From Alligator mississippiensis (taxonomy: Eukaryota; Chordata; Crocodylia; Alligatoridae): a DNA stretch of 64,000 nucleotides. This document shows, in pieces, positions 24,401 to 36,272 of this stretch. The notes under the pieces were generated by a model. The model had not been told where the DNA came from. It ran no database searches and saw only the letters and a list, made by a program, of their open reading frames with translations. The DNA is taken from contig NC_081824.1 of the NCBI RefSeq assembly GCF_030867095.1, positions 51,370,882 through 51,434,881 on the forward strand, read 5' to 3'. The position numbers and the translations under genes were made by a program. How positions within the stretch are numbered: position 1 is the stretch's first letter; each line of letters begins with the position of its first letter.

Positions 24401-24703
24401 GGAATTTCATCAGAGGTAGTACTGAGCGCCAAGTGAGGATTGAAATTGCACAGTGTTTTGAAGGTGAGGAAGAGCAGCTTAATATTTTAGAGCTTGTGAT
24501 AGTTCCTAGCCTTGGATGCTGAAGTCCTTCATTTATTTAAAGAATAAATGCATGAACAGCAACAACAACCTACCATGTTCTCCCAACATACATCCTGACC
24601 TGAAGAGGTTACATCTCTAGCGTAAGAAGTTTCTTTATTTCGCATACTCATTTAATCTCTGCTGTCTCCTTAAAATAAATACAATTTTCTGGCTAGCATC
24701 ACT

Positions 24704-25200
24704 TATGGGCCACATCCAGATGGCCACATCCATGTGGTATGTGTCTGCGCAGATGGGTCTGCAGTACCATATACCATATGTTCATCTGTTCTCTGCTCTG
24801 CAAGGGAGCAGTTCAGGGCGGGGGTTGACCCCTGGATCAAAAAAACCCTCAAGAAAAACGTGGATTGGCATATGCAGGGCCAACATACACTGCTCAGAAC
24901 CAGATCCTGGTCAGCCAGAGCCACACTGCGACTGCTGGCCAGGCTCCAAGTGGCAGGATTGTTGCTGCTGCAACCCCGGGAGGCCCCCAGGACCCTAGTA
25001 AGGCTGCTGGGGTCAGCCCAGTGCTGGCCCCAGACTCTCCTACCCCACCCAGGGTAACCTGCTGTGCACCAGAGGGCAGGTGGTATGGGCGTTCCTCAGG
25101 GATAATTAGCAGCAGCACAAGGTGCTCTGCTGCTGGTTGTCCCCAGGGAACCAAACATCCACGCTTGTCTGGACGCAGCTTTGGAAATATTCCATAAAGC
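24704..25200. repeat. GC-rich block, possible non-autonomous transposon
   Basis: A sharp GC-rich block inside AT-rich intron, starting at 'atgggccacatccagatggc' and ending near 'gtctggacgcagctttgg'. Overlapping open frames on both strands are compositional. No ends could be matched, so this is only a composition-based call. Confidence 0.35.
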
Positions 25201-26043
25201 AGCAAATACGAGTGGCATGAGTAGCCACCAGCCACCTATTATTGAAAATAAACTAATTTTCTTCATCTATTTAAAAGATTTTAAATGAGATACACTTATC
25301 AAAGCATTAGTTTTTAAGGGCACTTATCAACTGTGTGCTACATCAGATTTTGCTAAATGTGCCCATAAATTTCTACTTCAACCAACAGTTATTATTGTAA
25401 GGAATCATCTCTATGTTCAGTACACTGTTTTTCAAATTCCTTTAAGGACCTGATCCAGCACCTGGTAAAGTAATTGAAAAGGATGTCATTGGCTTCAGTA
25501 GACACTGGATCAGACCCTTCCTGAGTATATTAAATTAGTGGAGATGTGCAACTGAAATGGTGTGAACATTTGTTTAAAAAAACCTCTAGATTTCTAAATT
25601 TTCATCCCACAATTAAGGGATTATTTTTTTAATGAGGAAATGCTTTAACCATCAGTCTGTAAAAGCAACAGGTGGACTGTCATACTAATTAAAATGTCCT
25701 GATATTAATTTCATGAAAATCTGAGCAACTCTATAGCACAAAATCTGTTAGTATATCTTGTATTATTACAATAAAAGGTGAAAAAAATCCTACTACTCAC
25801 CTAGCCAATAATAATGATGATACATACTTCTGCTTCTGTCAAAAATATTCAGTAAATTACATTTTCCTCCATTTTATATAAATTACAAAAAAATTAGACT
25901 CTATATGTGTGCTTCCACTTGCAATAATTAGGCTTAACTTGACATTTTCCTGTTTTCCTAGTAATAGATTCTTTCATTAAAGTGTCTTTTTTTTTTTTCA
26001 AGTATGATGAGAAATCTGAATGAACTTTTGTATTCCTCTATGC

Positions 26044-26331
26044 CGGTGGTTCTCAACCTTTTGGACTCAAAGTACCACTCAAGGCACTCCTCCATAACTT
26101 CTGTAAATTGAGCGACACCTAATTTAAAAAACATATTACAATGCTTACCTCCTTGCGGAGGGGCTGGCCAGTGGGGGTAAGGGACTGTCCAGGCAATTCC
26201 AAGCCTGCACTTACCTACTTAGCTTATCTGCTTTGTCATCACACCTTGATTGTCTTGTCACACACTGTGGCACCCTTCAAAGGATCTGGTGTCACCCCAG
26301 GGTGCTCTGGAACCCTAGATGAGAATCACTG
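26044..26331. mobile_element. Non-autonomous hAT element with 8-bp target duplication
   Basis: Left end CGGTGGTTCTCAACCTTTTG, right end AACCCTAGATGAGAATCACTG. The flanks ctctatgc (26036-26043) and ccctatgt (26332-26339) match at 6 of 8 positions. The 288-bp interior has no coding capacity. The left end resembles Charlie-like hAT ends. Confidence 0.82.
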
Positions 26332-26449
26332 CCCTATGTTAAGCTTCCATTCCATTCTCCTGTAACCCATGACTGATTTTCTAGTTGCAGTAGAGCCCCC
26401 AGTCTTTGGGCCAGGCATATTAGCTGTAGGTTTACCTTGTGGGATAGAC

Positions 26450-26916
26450 CAGGGGTGCTCAGCTTCTAGCTAGTGTGCCATAAGTGACCCATGGAGCCTA
26501 TAGTGTCAGGAAATTTGGCATTAGGGGAGCAGTGGCCCTTAATATGACAGCCTTGCCCTCTGCCAAATCCCCAGACTTCAAGCTCTGCATGCCCTGTTGG
26601 AGCCAGGCTGTGTGCCTTTCCCTCCATGGGGCTGGGCCAAGCTGCCTTCCCCTCCTCCTCCCCCCGCCCCCACCTGGGCCCCATACCTACCCTGTGGGGC
26701 TGGGTCAAGCTCCTTTTCCGCCTCCTCCCCCCCCGCCCCCTGCAGGTTGCAGTGAAGCCCCCTCCCCGTTGTGAAGCTGGGCTCAGGCTAGGCTGCCCCC
26801 TGCCTCCCTCTGTGTGGCTGGATGGTGACTGCCATGGCAACCTGGGACCATCCAGCCCACAGTCAGACAAGGCACTGCCCATCCAGCCCACTGGGAAAAA
26901 AGGTTGAGCACCACTG
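26450..26916. mobile_element. Non-autonomous hAT element with 8-bp target duplication
   Basis: Left end CAGGGGTGCTCAGCTTCTAG, right end AAAGGTTGAGCACCACTG. The flanks ggatagac (26442-26449) and gtgtagac (26917-26924) match at 6 of 8 positions. The interior is GC-rich and proline-codon-rich in several frames without being a gene. It lies only 118 bp from the element at 26044-26331. Confidence 0.83.
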
Positions 26917-27647
26917 GTGTAGACTTAGGTAATTTTTTTTTGGTTTATTAACATCAACTTTTTTTCTACCCTGTACTAGATCCAAATAAGCATTTCCTGC
27001 TTTGAAGAGCTTGCATTTCTGCCTCTGTGTGCTCACATCCAGGTTTCCTTTTGAGTAAGCTTCTTATAACCAACCTGCTGGACACACTATAACACAGAAT
27101 TTATATAGCTGTAAAAATGATGAATTATAGCTTATATTCCAGCACTATGACAGGTTTATCAGAACAAACTCCTTAGATCTGACTGATATTAGAAAAATTG
27201 CATTGATTTATAATTAAATAAAGACATTTTTAATTTGCAAGACTTAAGCCATTTCCAGTATATCTAGATTATGGGTTTTTCCAAGGTAACTAGATCAGTT
27301 TTAAATTGATTTAGTTAAAGCAGTGTAGTTTTTTTAATGTAGCTGAAGGCTTACATTACAAACAGTGTGTAGTGAACCCCATCTTGTGGCTAAATCCAGT
27401 AATGGTCGTGAGCATCAGCTGTATTGACTGTTTTGTGGATTCAGAGCTGGAAAGAAATAATGAACTATATTTGGATTGTGCTTGGTAGTATAGCTAATGG
27501 ACACTGGGATACACGAGAAACATTTATCAGTAAAATTACAACAAGAATGGTGAGTAAAAAGCCTTGAGAGGAATGAAATGCCCCTAATGCTTGGGAATCA
27601 GAAAAAAACTTATGAATCTATTCACAGCATAGTGGACTATAATATAA

Positions 27648-27790
27648 GATAGAACATAGGACTAGAAAGGACTTCCCTGGCTCACAAGTCAAATCCCCTG
27701 AATTCAAAAGCAGTCATGTACCCAAGGAATCCTTAAAATCTCTACCTCAAACTCTCATGTGCAACTACAAGGGGCAGCAGCCAAAGTACC
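27648..27790 (-). mobile_element. CR1-like 3' end, short and old
   Basis: Antisense words 'acataggactagaaaggac' and 'cacaagtcaaatcccctg' follow the pattern of CR1/L3 3' tails (tagaa-ctagaagggacc ... gtccaaccccctg). It is degraded and the right limit is uncertain. Confidence 0.5.
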
Positions 27791-28148
27791 CAGAACATTT
27801 TATACTATAGTATAGTTATAAAGTAGGAATGTGAGGGCACCATCAATGCCCTACAACTAATAACAGGAAAAGATGTTTAATGCCAGGGAACATCAGGGTT
27901 TTAAATTCATATCCAGATTATCTAGAGATCTGTAGAAGGGAGCAGATTATGTTACTATTAAGCACCCATCCCATTGCCCAGTCATCACAGGCTGTGTTGA
28001 TTGCTTTTTCCTTAGCTTAACCTGTGATTAGAAGAGTGGAATGCAATGAAATCAGGCCCGAGTAGTCCAGGGCCTGTATAGCCATACATGAAAAGATCAT
28101 TTATCCCACAGCCTTTTCCAAAACGCATGCAGAAGGAATGTTGAAATT

Positions 28149-29415
28149 TCAACATTTAGTGTGGGAATGATTGGCATCATTTTGTCTGCAAGAGAGAATG
28201 GATAGTGAAGCCTGTGGCATAGATGGTTTGCAGTGTCTCATGTGACTGAATAGTCCAATCCGAGATTTGCATGATCTGTGGCAGTGGTTGCAAGCGTATG
28301 CATCATAATTGGATGGTTCGGGAGGTGCTTGCTTCCTGCAGACTCTTTTCTCTTCAAGCTGTTGGAGCCAGTTCCTGCTATGGACTTCAGTGACCTGGTG
28401 AAGACGGTAATGCCACTTATTCCCATCACTTGCCAAGGTTTCTTTCCAATTGGTCAGGAGCAACAATTTGAAATTCTTCGTATCTCACTTGCATATGTCT
28501 TTGTAACAAAGCTTGGGATGTTCTGTTGTTCTTGTTCCCTCCGATAGTTCCCTGTATAGCATGTCCTTGGGTATATGTCTATGTTCCAATCTGCTCAGGT
28601 GGCCTAGCCAGTACAGTCATCTCTGTGTAGGGCTGTCACACTTGGTAAATTTGCCCTTTGAAGAACCTCTACGTTGGTAACTTTATCTTGCCATTTGATG
28701 TTGAGTGTGTGGCGTAAACAGTACAGGTGGAAGCTGTTTAACCTTTTCTCTTGATGTGCATAAGTTGTCCATATCTCCCCACCATTCATGAGAGTGCTGA
28801 GCATGCAAGTTTTGTACACTAGCATTTTGGTCTTGCTGGTAAACTTTGAGTTGTTCCATGCTCTTTTAGTCAGTCTGCTGAAGGTGGTGGCAGCCTTTTT
28901 TATGCAAACATTAAGTTCTTCATCCAGTGAAACATTGGTGGTCACTGGAGCCTAGGTAGCTGAACTTTTTTGGACTGTTTCTAGCTGGTTCTCATTAAGA
29001 GTGATGGATGGATCTTGTAGAACTCCCTGTCCTAGCACAACTGTTATCTTTATGATGATGGTGAGAGCAAATGCTTGGCAAGCTCTTGAGAGGCAATCCA
29101 TGAGTTCTTGTAGTAGATCTTCATTGTGGGCTATCAGGGCAGTATCATCAGCAAATAGAAGCTCCCTGATAAGCGCCTTTCTAACGTGAGTGTTTGCCTT
29201 AAGTCATGCATGACAGGTTGAAGAGTTTCCCACCCAAGCTTGGTGAAGGTACTTCCCTGTCTTTACACGCGCGGCTCAGAAGTACTGAGAAGAAGATTCC
29301 AAAGAGTGTAGGGGCAAGAAAACATCCTGGCTTCACTCTGCTTTTCATCTCAAAGCTGTCCAAAATGGACCCATTAAATTGTTCAGTTTGAAGAGTTTGG
29401 GAATACAAGACAAAA
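28149..29415 (-). mobile_element. LINE (non-LTR retrotransposon) fragment, reverse transcriptase to C-terminus
   Basis: On the minus strand, from 29415 down, the sequence reads the reverse transcriptase block FEMKSRVKPGCFLAPTLFGI, then AHNEDLLQELMDCLS near 29110, then VYKTCMLSTLMNGGEIWTTY, then IKWQDKVTNVEVLQRANLPS, and finally a CCHC-type zinc finger, CNHCHRSCKSRIGLFSHMRH plus C (C-x2-C-x12-H-x3-C). This order and tail belong to a LINE family different from the CR1 copies in this window. I cannot name the clade with certainty. The 5' half is missing and the frame is broken at several points. Confidence 0.82.
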
Positions 29416-29498
29416 TTACATGGACTATTAGAAAAAGTATTTGACCAAGTTATTTGAACCTAAATGGTGACTCAGTGGCACAAAGTATAGTTTCTGCA

Positions 29499-29750
29499 TT
29501 AGGGGTTCTTAACCTTTTTAGACTCAAGGTCTCCTCCATAACTTTTCTGAAATTAGCAGTTCCCTCTGTGGATGCTGATGGAAGAAGCCCCTCCTTTTCC
29601 CTGAACAAAGGAGGCTTTCCCTTCCTCACCTGTGCCTTCATGCATGAAGCTCAGAGATGCCCTGGGAAGTGCAGGGGCAGGGGTGACAAGCTAAAAACAA
29701 CATCAGGCATCTCACCAGAGATGGAGGCCTTACAGGTCTGAGCTGGGAGG
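29499..29750. mobile_element. hAT-like remnant
   Basis: Starts with TAGGGGTTCTTAACCTTTTTAG, a hAT-type left end, followed by 'actcaaggtctcctccataac', which resembles the interior start of the element at 26044 (actcaaagtaccactcaaggc ... cctccataact). The right end was not found. Confidence 0.5.
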
Positions 29751-30288
29751 AAACCTAGGGCCTTTATAACCAAGTTCCTGTGATTTTTTCCACCAAAGAG
29801 AGAGAATGCTCAAAGCTGCCAGAGCTAGGAAAGCTGATGGGGGCTGAGCCTGGCTTTTCTATAATACTGTTTCCTCATCTTCCCTGTGAGGTGGCTGAAA
29901 AGCAGGCTCTGTTTAAACCAGCAAGACCAGAGGCCAGGCACAAACAGCTGATGCATCCAGGATGGCAGGATACCTCCTGAACTATGATTTACTGAGGGAA
30001 ATCCTGCACTTTCTCTGACCCTAAGGAAGCAGAAACCTATATTACACTTATATCATACAGAGTAATCTGACTTGTAAAAAATAAAAACAAGCAAATAAAC
30101 AAAACCCCCAAAACAACAAAGCAGGGTGTTTACCTTGTTAAACCCTGCTTATTAATGAGTGGCTTTCATATGGTTTTTGTTAATATTTTTTATTTTATTG
30201 TTACAGAGTGGCAACAACTTTCCTCGCCCTTCCTGGCAGATGTAATGTGTCATATATTAAATTTACTGTTATTATTTCTTGTACCTTA

Positions 30289-30942
30289 TGTCTCGGTCGG
30301 GCTGAGCCGACTCGAGGTGATTCAGAAATTACTCGTTCGTCAGGGTGGGCTGGTGAATGGAGAGGCTGACAAGGCTTAATGGTTGTAAAAAACTTTACTT
30401 ATGTCGCGGGTGGCTGCGACGGAAACAGTTCGGTTGTCTGGACAACAATGTGAGTTGCTCCAGCTGGCGAGGCCAATGCCAGTAAATCCGTCCGTAACTC
30501 AAGCCGGTGGGAAAAGGGTACGTCTGGGACTGCGTTTGGCGACGGGAAGAAGGATCGATAGGTGATCAGTCTATCGATCAGCTAGCCGCAAGTTGGATCT
30601 CTAAGAGGCAATCTGCAGCGTGCTCAAAGCTCTTCGACTTGGGTGGAAGTCACGCTAGTTTTTAAACGGCCAGCAAGCCAATTACCGGTCGCCACGTGTG
30701 AATAATTTAGCACTAGCCAATAGCGGGACACAAATTTACATCCGAATGGCGGGAACTCTTTGCACTGTGCACCTCTGTGCTGCAAAGGGAAATGCACCCT
30801 GCAAAGACAGCTGCAAATTGGCGGGAACTCTCTCTCCTGCATGCGGGTTCTTTATGCAGCAAAAACCCTCGCTGTGCAAGAGGCTCTCAGGTGACAAGAA
30901 AATTCCATAGTGCCGAGGCACCAAACTCACTGGGTCGTGACA
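30289..30942 (-). repeat. ERV-A 3' LTR
   Basis: Left copy of the 654-bp LTR. On the + strand it runs from TGTCTCGG to GGGTCGTGACA, i.e. sense TGTCACGACCC...CCGAGACA with canonical TG/CA ends. It matches the right copy at about 97 percent. A polypurine tract borders it on the internal side. Confidence 0.93.
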
Positions 30943-31403
30943 TGCCCCCTTGCCGACGGCACAACTGGAATTTTTGACACATGAGCACATCATACGGCAT
31001 CTTTGTTAGAGGATTCACTGACTTGGCAAAGTCTTCACAACCAATATATATATATATAAATACATAAACAAATAACTTTGAACACATAACAACAACAGTT
31101 GATCATTGTCTGATTGGAGAACAGCCGCTTCGGTCCGTCTTCTCCCATAACAGACAATGTCAGTAAACACTTAACAAAATGAAAATAGTGCCATAACAAG
31201 TCCTGAGCAAATGGGTTCTTTGCCGTCTCAGTGCCTCCCTCACAACCATCACTCTTTGGCTTCGAATGGACTGCAGTCTGGTCTCATAATCAGGTGGTTG
31301 TGGATTACCGCTTTTGCTGTGGTCAAACCTGTGAAGAAAACAGAATAACAAGACAAAACACAATGAGAAAGAATCATAATCGGTTTCACTGTAAGGATAC
31401 TGG

Positions 31404-34400
31404 TTAAATGTCGGAACGGCGAGTCATCCAGTTGTGATGAACGATAATAGGGGGAAAATCAGGCTTCTCTTCCAGTTGGACAGAATAGGTATTGGGATAC
31501 TGTCCTGACCGCTGAACTGTCCCTTTGTGAACTTGTGGATGAGACTGATGAGGGTGAGGTATTGAAATCCACACTAACTCGTCAGGTTGGAACTTGGGCT
31601 CCCAAGGTGGGGGTTTCTGGACATTAGTTTCATCCCATAATGGTTTAGCAGTGTTTAGTGAAATAAGGACATCGTGATTAAATTTAGTCCAATTTTTAAA
31701 CGTCCCTCCTCCTCTAAGGCGAAGCTGCTCCTTGTATAGACCTACGTGTCTCTCCACAACACCGTTGGACTGCGGGTGGTATGACAGATGAAGATGCCAT
31801 GCTACATTGTGAAGATGAGCAAATTTATCCAGAGCATTAGAGTTAAACGGAGGTCCTCCATCAGACTGAATTTCATGAGGAGGCTGCCAGGTGGCAAATA
31901 CAGCAGTCAAGGCAGCAATAACAGCAGTGGCATTGCTTTTTCTTAAAGGAATAACCTGCAACTGCCTGGTCCCCAAATCAACCACAACTAGTCCTTTATT
32001 TGGTGGTTTAGACCCTGGGAGGGGTCCCAGTAAATCTACCTGCCAAACTTTTCCTGCCTGAAACTGTGAAGAATCGAAAGCTCCGATCTGATGCTTGGTT
32101 TTATGACATTTTTCTTTAGCACATGTCTCACAAGCCTGAGCTACCTTTTCCCAATCCCGCCGGGCTCCATATGAGGCCGGCTCTGTAATGGTTCGGCACC
32201 AACGTTGATAACAAGCCCGTGGTCCTGGGTGACCCCAATTTTCGTGAAGCCACGCGAGGAATGGATTGGCTTCAGGATCGGTGGTAGATGTGACAGGCAA
32301 GACTATGTCGGTCCGGAGTGGATCCTCCAAGAGCTTATCAATAACCTCATGCACTGGATCAGTATCTGGACGATAGGACTTAGTGTGCCTAATCAACGGA
32401 AGGCGTACAAATCTAGTTAACGTCCTCCAGATTTCTCGCCAATCATTCAAATTTTCGGAGGGAAAAGCTATGCCCGTAAGAATTTTATAGATATACTGCG
32501 AATCAATTGCGATAATCGGAACTGGGAGTGTATCGTTATGATACATCAAACAATGTTCTAGTACCTTCAGGAATCCTAATAATTCACATTTTTGGGACGA
32601 ATTATCATCTGGGTCGGCTTGGAAAATTACCTTATCATGACAAGCTTTACAGTAGTATCCATAGCCTCCTTCATGTCGGGAGGTTCCATCTGAGGCCATC
32701 CACGCTGGGGCTGAAGTTCCATACAGTGTAGGAACCTTTTCCTCATCTTCTGGGCTTGGATCAGGTACCGTGTCTTCCAACCTCCAACAATGCCAATTAT
32801 AATGGTGGGTTAGTACTAGTGTATTCCAGGTCTTAGACTCCCCTTGAAAATGTGGGTCGATTCTTCCCGCGTCTAGCAAGGGTAACAATGTGGCACCAGG
32901 AGCGCGTAACGTCCCATGTCCCCTTGCTAACGGCTCCACCAGTTGTTCGGCTAGGAGAATCTTTCCTATAGCTCCATATCGATGTTGCGCCGCTTGAAGA
33001 GTCTTATGGGCCGTATATACCAACTCATCGCAGGGGTTGTGCACAACAGCCCACACGTGGTTGGTGGTGAATCCAAGGGTTACGGTTAGTGACTCACCCA
33101 TATCGATGGCATGGAGTTGTGTACCTTTAACCGTGGTTAGCAGGCGAAGCAGATTCTACTGATCCTTTTCCGTCCAAGGCGTGGACTTTTGGGACTTGTC
33201 ACGAATCTGTCGCTGTAATTTAGTGAGGAGTGCCAAATCGCTGGGTTCAACATAATGTCGATACCAATTTAAATGACCCATCAGCTGTTGAAAATGCCTC
33301 TTAGTGACAGGGTGGAATGTTTTTAGCGGATCGATGTTAGGACCCTCATGCGATACTCCGTGGCGGATGGAACCGGTGTATCGAGTGCCAAGGAACGTAA
33401 TGTCATCTACAGGATGTAGGCTTGACTTTTCCTCGTTGATGGTCCATCCCTCACTTTGAAGGTGAGCAACTAATTGGTTACTACACTGGCAACTACGGAG
33501 CTATCGCGACCCATGATGGCAATATCATCAACATAACTCCAAATTTTTAATTCTTTTTCTGGGGGAAGAGAGTGCAAGGCTCAAAAATTCTTCAGGGTGT
33601 TATTCATGGTACCAGTGGCTAATGATGGAGCGTTGCGATATCCTTGCAGACAAACTGTCCACCTGTACATGATGCCATCAATACACATATTCAGTATTCC
33701 TTCCGGGTCAGTTATTGGGATAGAAAACATATTTTTCAGATCTAATGTAACTCCGACCCATGGACTTTGCTGGAACTGTGCCATTTCAAACATACACTGT
33801 GGCAGAGTAGACGGATTAGGTTGTTGAAGTACCTGACACCTTTTATTGACTTCTTGATAGTTCACGACCAACCGGGCTTCATTAGGCTTCCCAGGTTTCG
33901 CAACTCCCCATCCTGATGATAGGTAGGTGCTGGCTGTTACAGTCTTAATACAGCCTCGTCGCTCGAGTCGCTGCAGAAGGTTAGTAAGGGACTGTTTCAG
34001 AGAATCCTTAGTTGGGATTGGCCGATATCGCCAGGTGGAAGTGTCACGAAACGTTGGTCGATGCCAGTCCTGCTCTGGGATAATTACAGGTAATGCCTGT
34101 AGCACTTGTTCCTTAAGGTCAAGCACTTTTATCCCTGGGATTCCTAAAATATTGATGCCCCCTAGAACAGCCTCTAGGGGATATCGGTGATCCTGAACCC
34201 AAAACTTGACCTTCGTTGTGACGGCGATAGCGTTAAGCCCTTGTACCTTGATTGTCTTGGTGGTCTTTTGATGAGGTATCATTGAGGTAATCACATTGGT
34301 CTGAGCTCCAGTATCAAGAAGAAAGAATACCTGTTGTTGGTCATCCGGATTGGTAGGGTTGTAAACAGTGAGTTCAGCGTATGGTCGAGAATCAGTAGCA

Positions 34401-34444
34401 TCAGGTCTGAGTTGGGGAAGGCCGCTGGCAGAGCCGATGGCCAT
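31404..34444 (-). pseudogene. ERV-A pol region (protease, reverse transcriptase, RNase H, integrase), fossil
   Basis: In sense order the parts are: an aspartic protease with LLDTGAQTNV; a reverse transcriptase with GWGVAKPGKPNEARLVVNYQ, followed by fingers and palm similar to ERV-B; an RNase H with ASDGTS; and an integrase with a zinc-binding HENWGH..RACYQRW segment, the catalytic-core blocks VDLLGPLPG and SDGGPPFN, and HPQSNGVVERHVG. The last part reaches RRSDI near the 3' LTR. Domain order (PR-RT-RH-IN) excludes Ty1/Copia. The region is broken but large parts remain readable. Confidence 0.88.
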
Positions 34445-34599
34445 TACTCATTTTTTGACGAATCCTCAAAATTAAATCCCAATGGTTCAGCCATACTGGC
34501 CTGGGCCTTGTCTCCCAAAAGTCTCAATTGAGCCTTTGTTAATCCGGAGTGAGCGAGAAGAAATCCGAACATAGTTCTTTCCTTCAGAGTTCTTTCCTT

Positions 34600-36272
34600 T
34601 GAGGTTCTTTCTTTTGGGGTCCTTGGAGGTGACCCCCATGGCTCTCACCGAGGGGTATACCCTTGACGTCTAGGCCTCAATGTTGCAGCCAGGTACGCTG
34701 AAGATCGATCCCTTGTGTCATTAGAAGCTTCCTCACCTTGCTTCATAAGTGCCTGCAATCGTGGGAGATGGCCTAAAAGATTTCCCACTGGTTGACCTGC
34801 CATCGGATTCAAGAAGAGTCGGAGTGTAACAGCATTCTCTCCTCCGTATACCTCCACGCAGGCATCTATGGCTTCCAAGGGCGTTGGAATTGCCCCGGGA
34901 TCCGATAGGTGACGATGAGCCTATCTCTCTTTACGCTGGACTACTGTTAGTCCCATAGGATTTGTTCTTGGGCTCCATGAGAGATACGACACTCCAACTA
35001 TAGCCAGGAGAAGTTGTTCTGCAGTAGCCTTCTTCGGGCAACCCTCGTGCCAGGTGTGAAATTTGTGGGTTATCCTACCACAAGCGCCGGGAGTGGGATG
35101 GGCCAGTGGGCACTGTCCATGACCACATTCAAATCAGTAGCGCGCCCTCCGCTCCACGCTGCTTGTCGTGTCAGGGCACTTGCTTCTTCTTTATCCAGAG
35201 TGTCGGATCCAAATTCCACTATCAGTCTTCCTAACCACATGGCCAAGGTTTCTTCTGGCCTTATTTTAGATTCTTTGCAAAGCTCTTGAATCTCTGGTCT
35301 GGTGAGTGTGCGAGAGATAACAGTGGTACGCGTGGTACCTTCTTCATCCTCGACATGCTTTGTCACAACTATCGGGTAAGCTGTGGCAGAGAGAGGGTTA
35401 AATTCTGTATCTGGGAGCGTTGAGTATATCCCTCCTCCCATTGCCCCCTCCCCGTGGTAAAGAGGCATAGCTGCAGGGAATGACGTCACCTCAGGAGGTG
35501 GAGTCACCAGGGGAATCCCCGCCGGGTCTTCCAAAACTCCGCCCCTCCTTTCCGGGTTCCCCAGGTAGCTCGAGCTTTTTTCGGCGCCATTTTCTGCTAG
35601 CAGCATCATGCGGCTGGCACTGTTAACAAACGCTGCTCCGGAGCCCTTTGCTGTCCGCTCCAGCGACTCCTTACCCGCAGTATGCATCTGAGCCTCCAAA
35701 TTCGCGTATTCCCTTAATAGGCCCGTTACTGCATGGAACAGTACATTTATCATCTTTCCCTTTTTCCATTTAATTAGACCCCACTTCGGCTTGTGACGGC
35801 CCTTAGTTTCCAAATCCTCCTGCAGCTGAACGAGGAGCTCATGGCCCCGCGACTCAGGCACCAAATCCAGACAGTTGAACCAGTCCGCGGGGGTGGGTTC
35901 CCCCCCTTCCTTCAAGTATCGGGTGCATTGGGCGAACTCCTGAGCGGGGGGGGTCAGCTTTTCTGCCTTCCGCGCTTTTACCCCGGATAGGGATATGGTT
36001 GATGTTTCCTCCGGGGGCCGATAGTAAACCCGGTCGCTCCCCATTATGCATCCGAACTCCCCTAGGGATAGCTTTGTTCTCCATTCTTTCACTCTTTTTA
36101 CAGAGAAGTAACCATCAATACTTCTTTCCTCCCCTTCTACCGCCTGGTGGTAAGCGATATGCGCCCGTAGATCGTTAGCGTTCTTTACGTGGCGGTTCCC
36201 GGTGCGCCAGGGGCAGCACCCAATTAAGTTCTTCTCCATCACCGTGCCCTTTAATCCCATCCTCGTCGCCAT
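34600..36272 (-). pseudogene. ERV-A gag region, fossil
   Basis: Begins with ATG at 36272-36270, exactly at the LTR/primer-site junction, and reads MATRMG, of which ATRMG is encoded by the primer-binding site. An N-terminal motif CPWRTGNRHVKNANDLRAHI followed by AYH (C-x7-H-x9-H-x3-H) resembles CHHC-type zinc fingers. A helical region follows that matches ERV-B Gag in blocks such as the KGKMINVLFHAVT/KGKIINILFRSVT pair. Further toward pol, segments such as AWSGGRATD and VEVYGGENAVTLRLFLNPMA suggest the capsid part. No CCHC nucleocapsid knuckle was recognised. Broken fossil. Confidence 0.8.
36253..36271 (-). promoter_or_regulatory. ERV-A primer-binding site, tRNA-Ser(GCU)
   Basis: On the + strand AATCCCATCCTCGTCGCCA equals, by memory, the last 19 bases of vertebrate tRNA-Ser(GCU) including the added CCA. 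It sits directly next to the LTR terminus, as a primer-binding site must. It overlaps the first codons of gag. Confidence 0.88.

Noticed and set aside
24362-24463. Exon-like 34-codon open stretch (acceptor TTTTCACAG, donor GAAG|GTGAGG) reading FDGMHVPSIMLDGNFIRGST
   Set aside because: Joined to BAG2 exon 1 it would shift to a frame with an early stop, and BAG2 in other vertebrates has no such exon. No family similarity was recognised.
26484-26907. Proline-rich open frames
   Set aside because: Interior of a hAT element with clear ends and target duplication.
28278-28547. Plus-strand open frame of 89 residues
   Set aside because: It is the shadow of the antisense LINE reverse-transcriptase region.
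30943-31403. Possible env or accessory gene between integrase and 3' LTR of ERV-A
   Set aside because: Too short for env, with no signal peptide or membrane-spanning frame and no similarity to ERV-B at this place beyond the polypurine tract.
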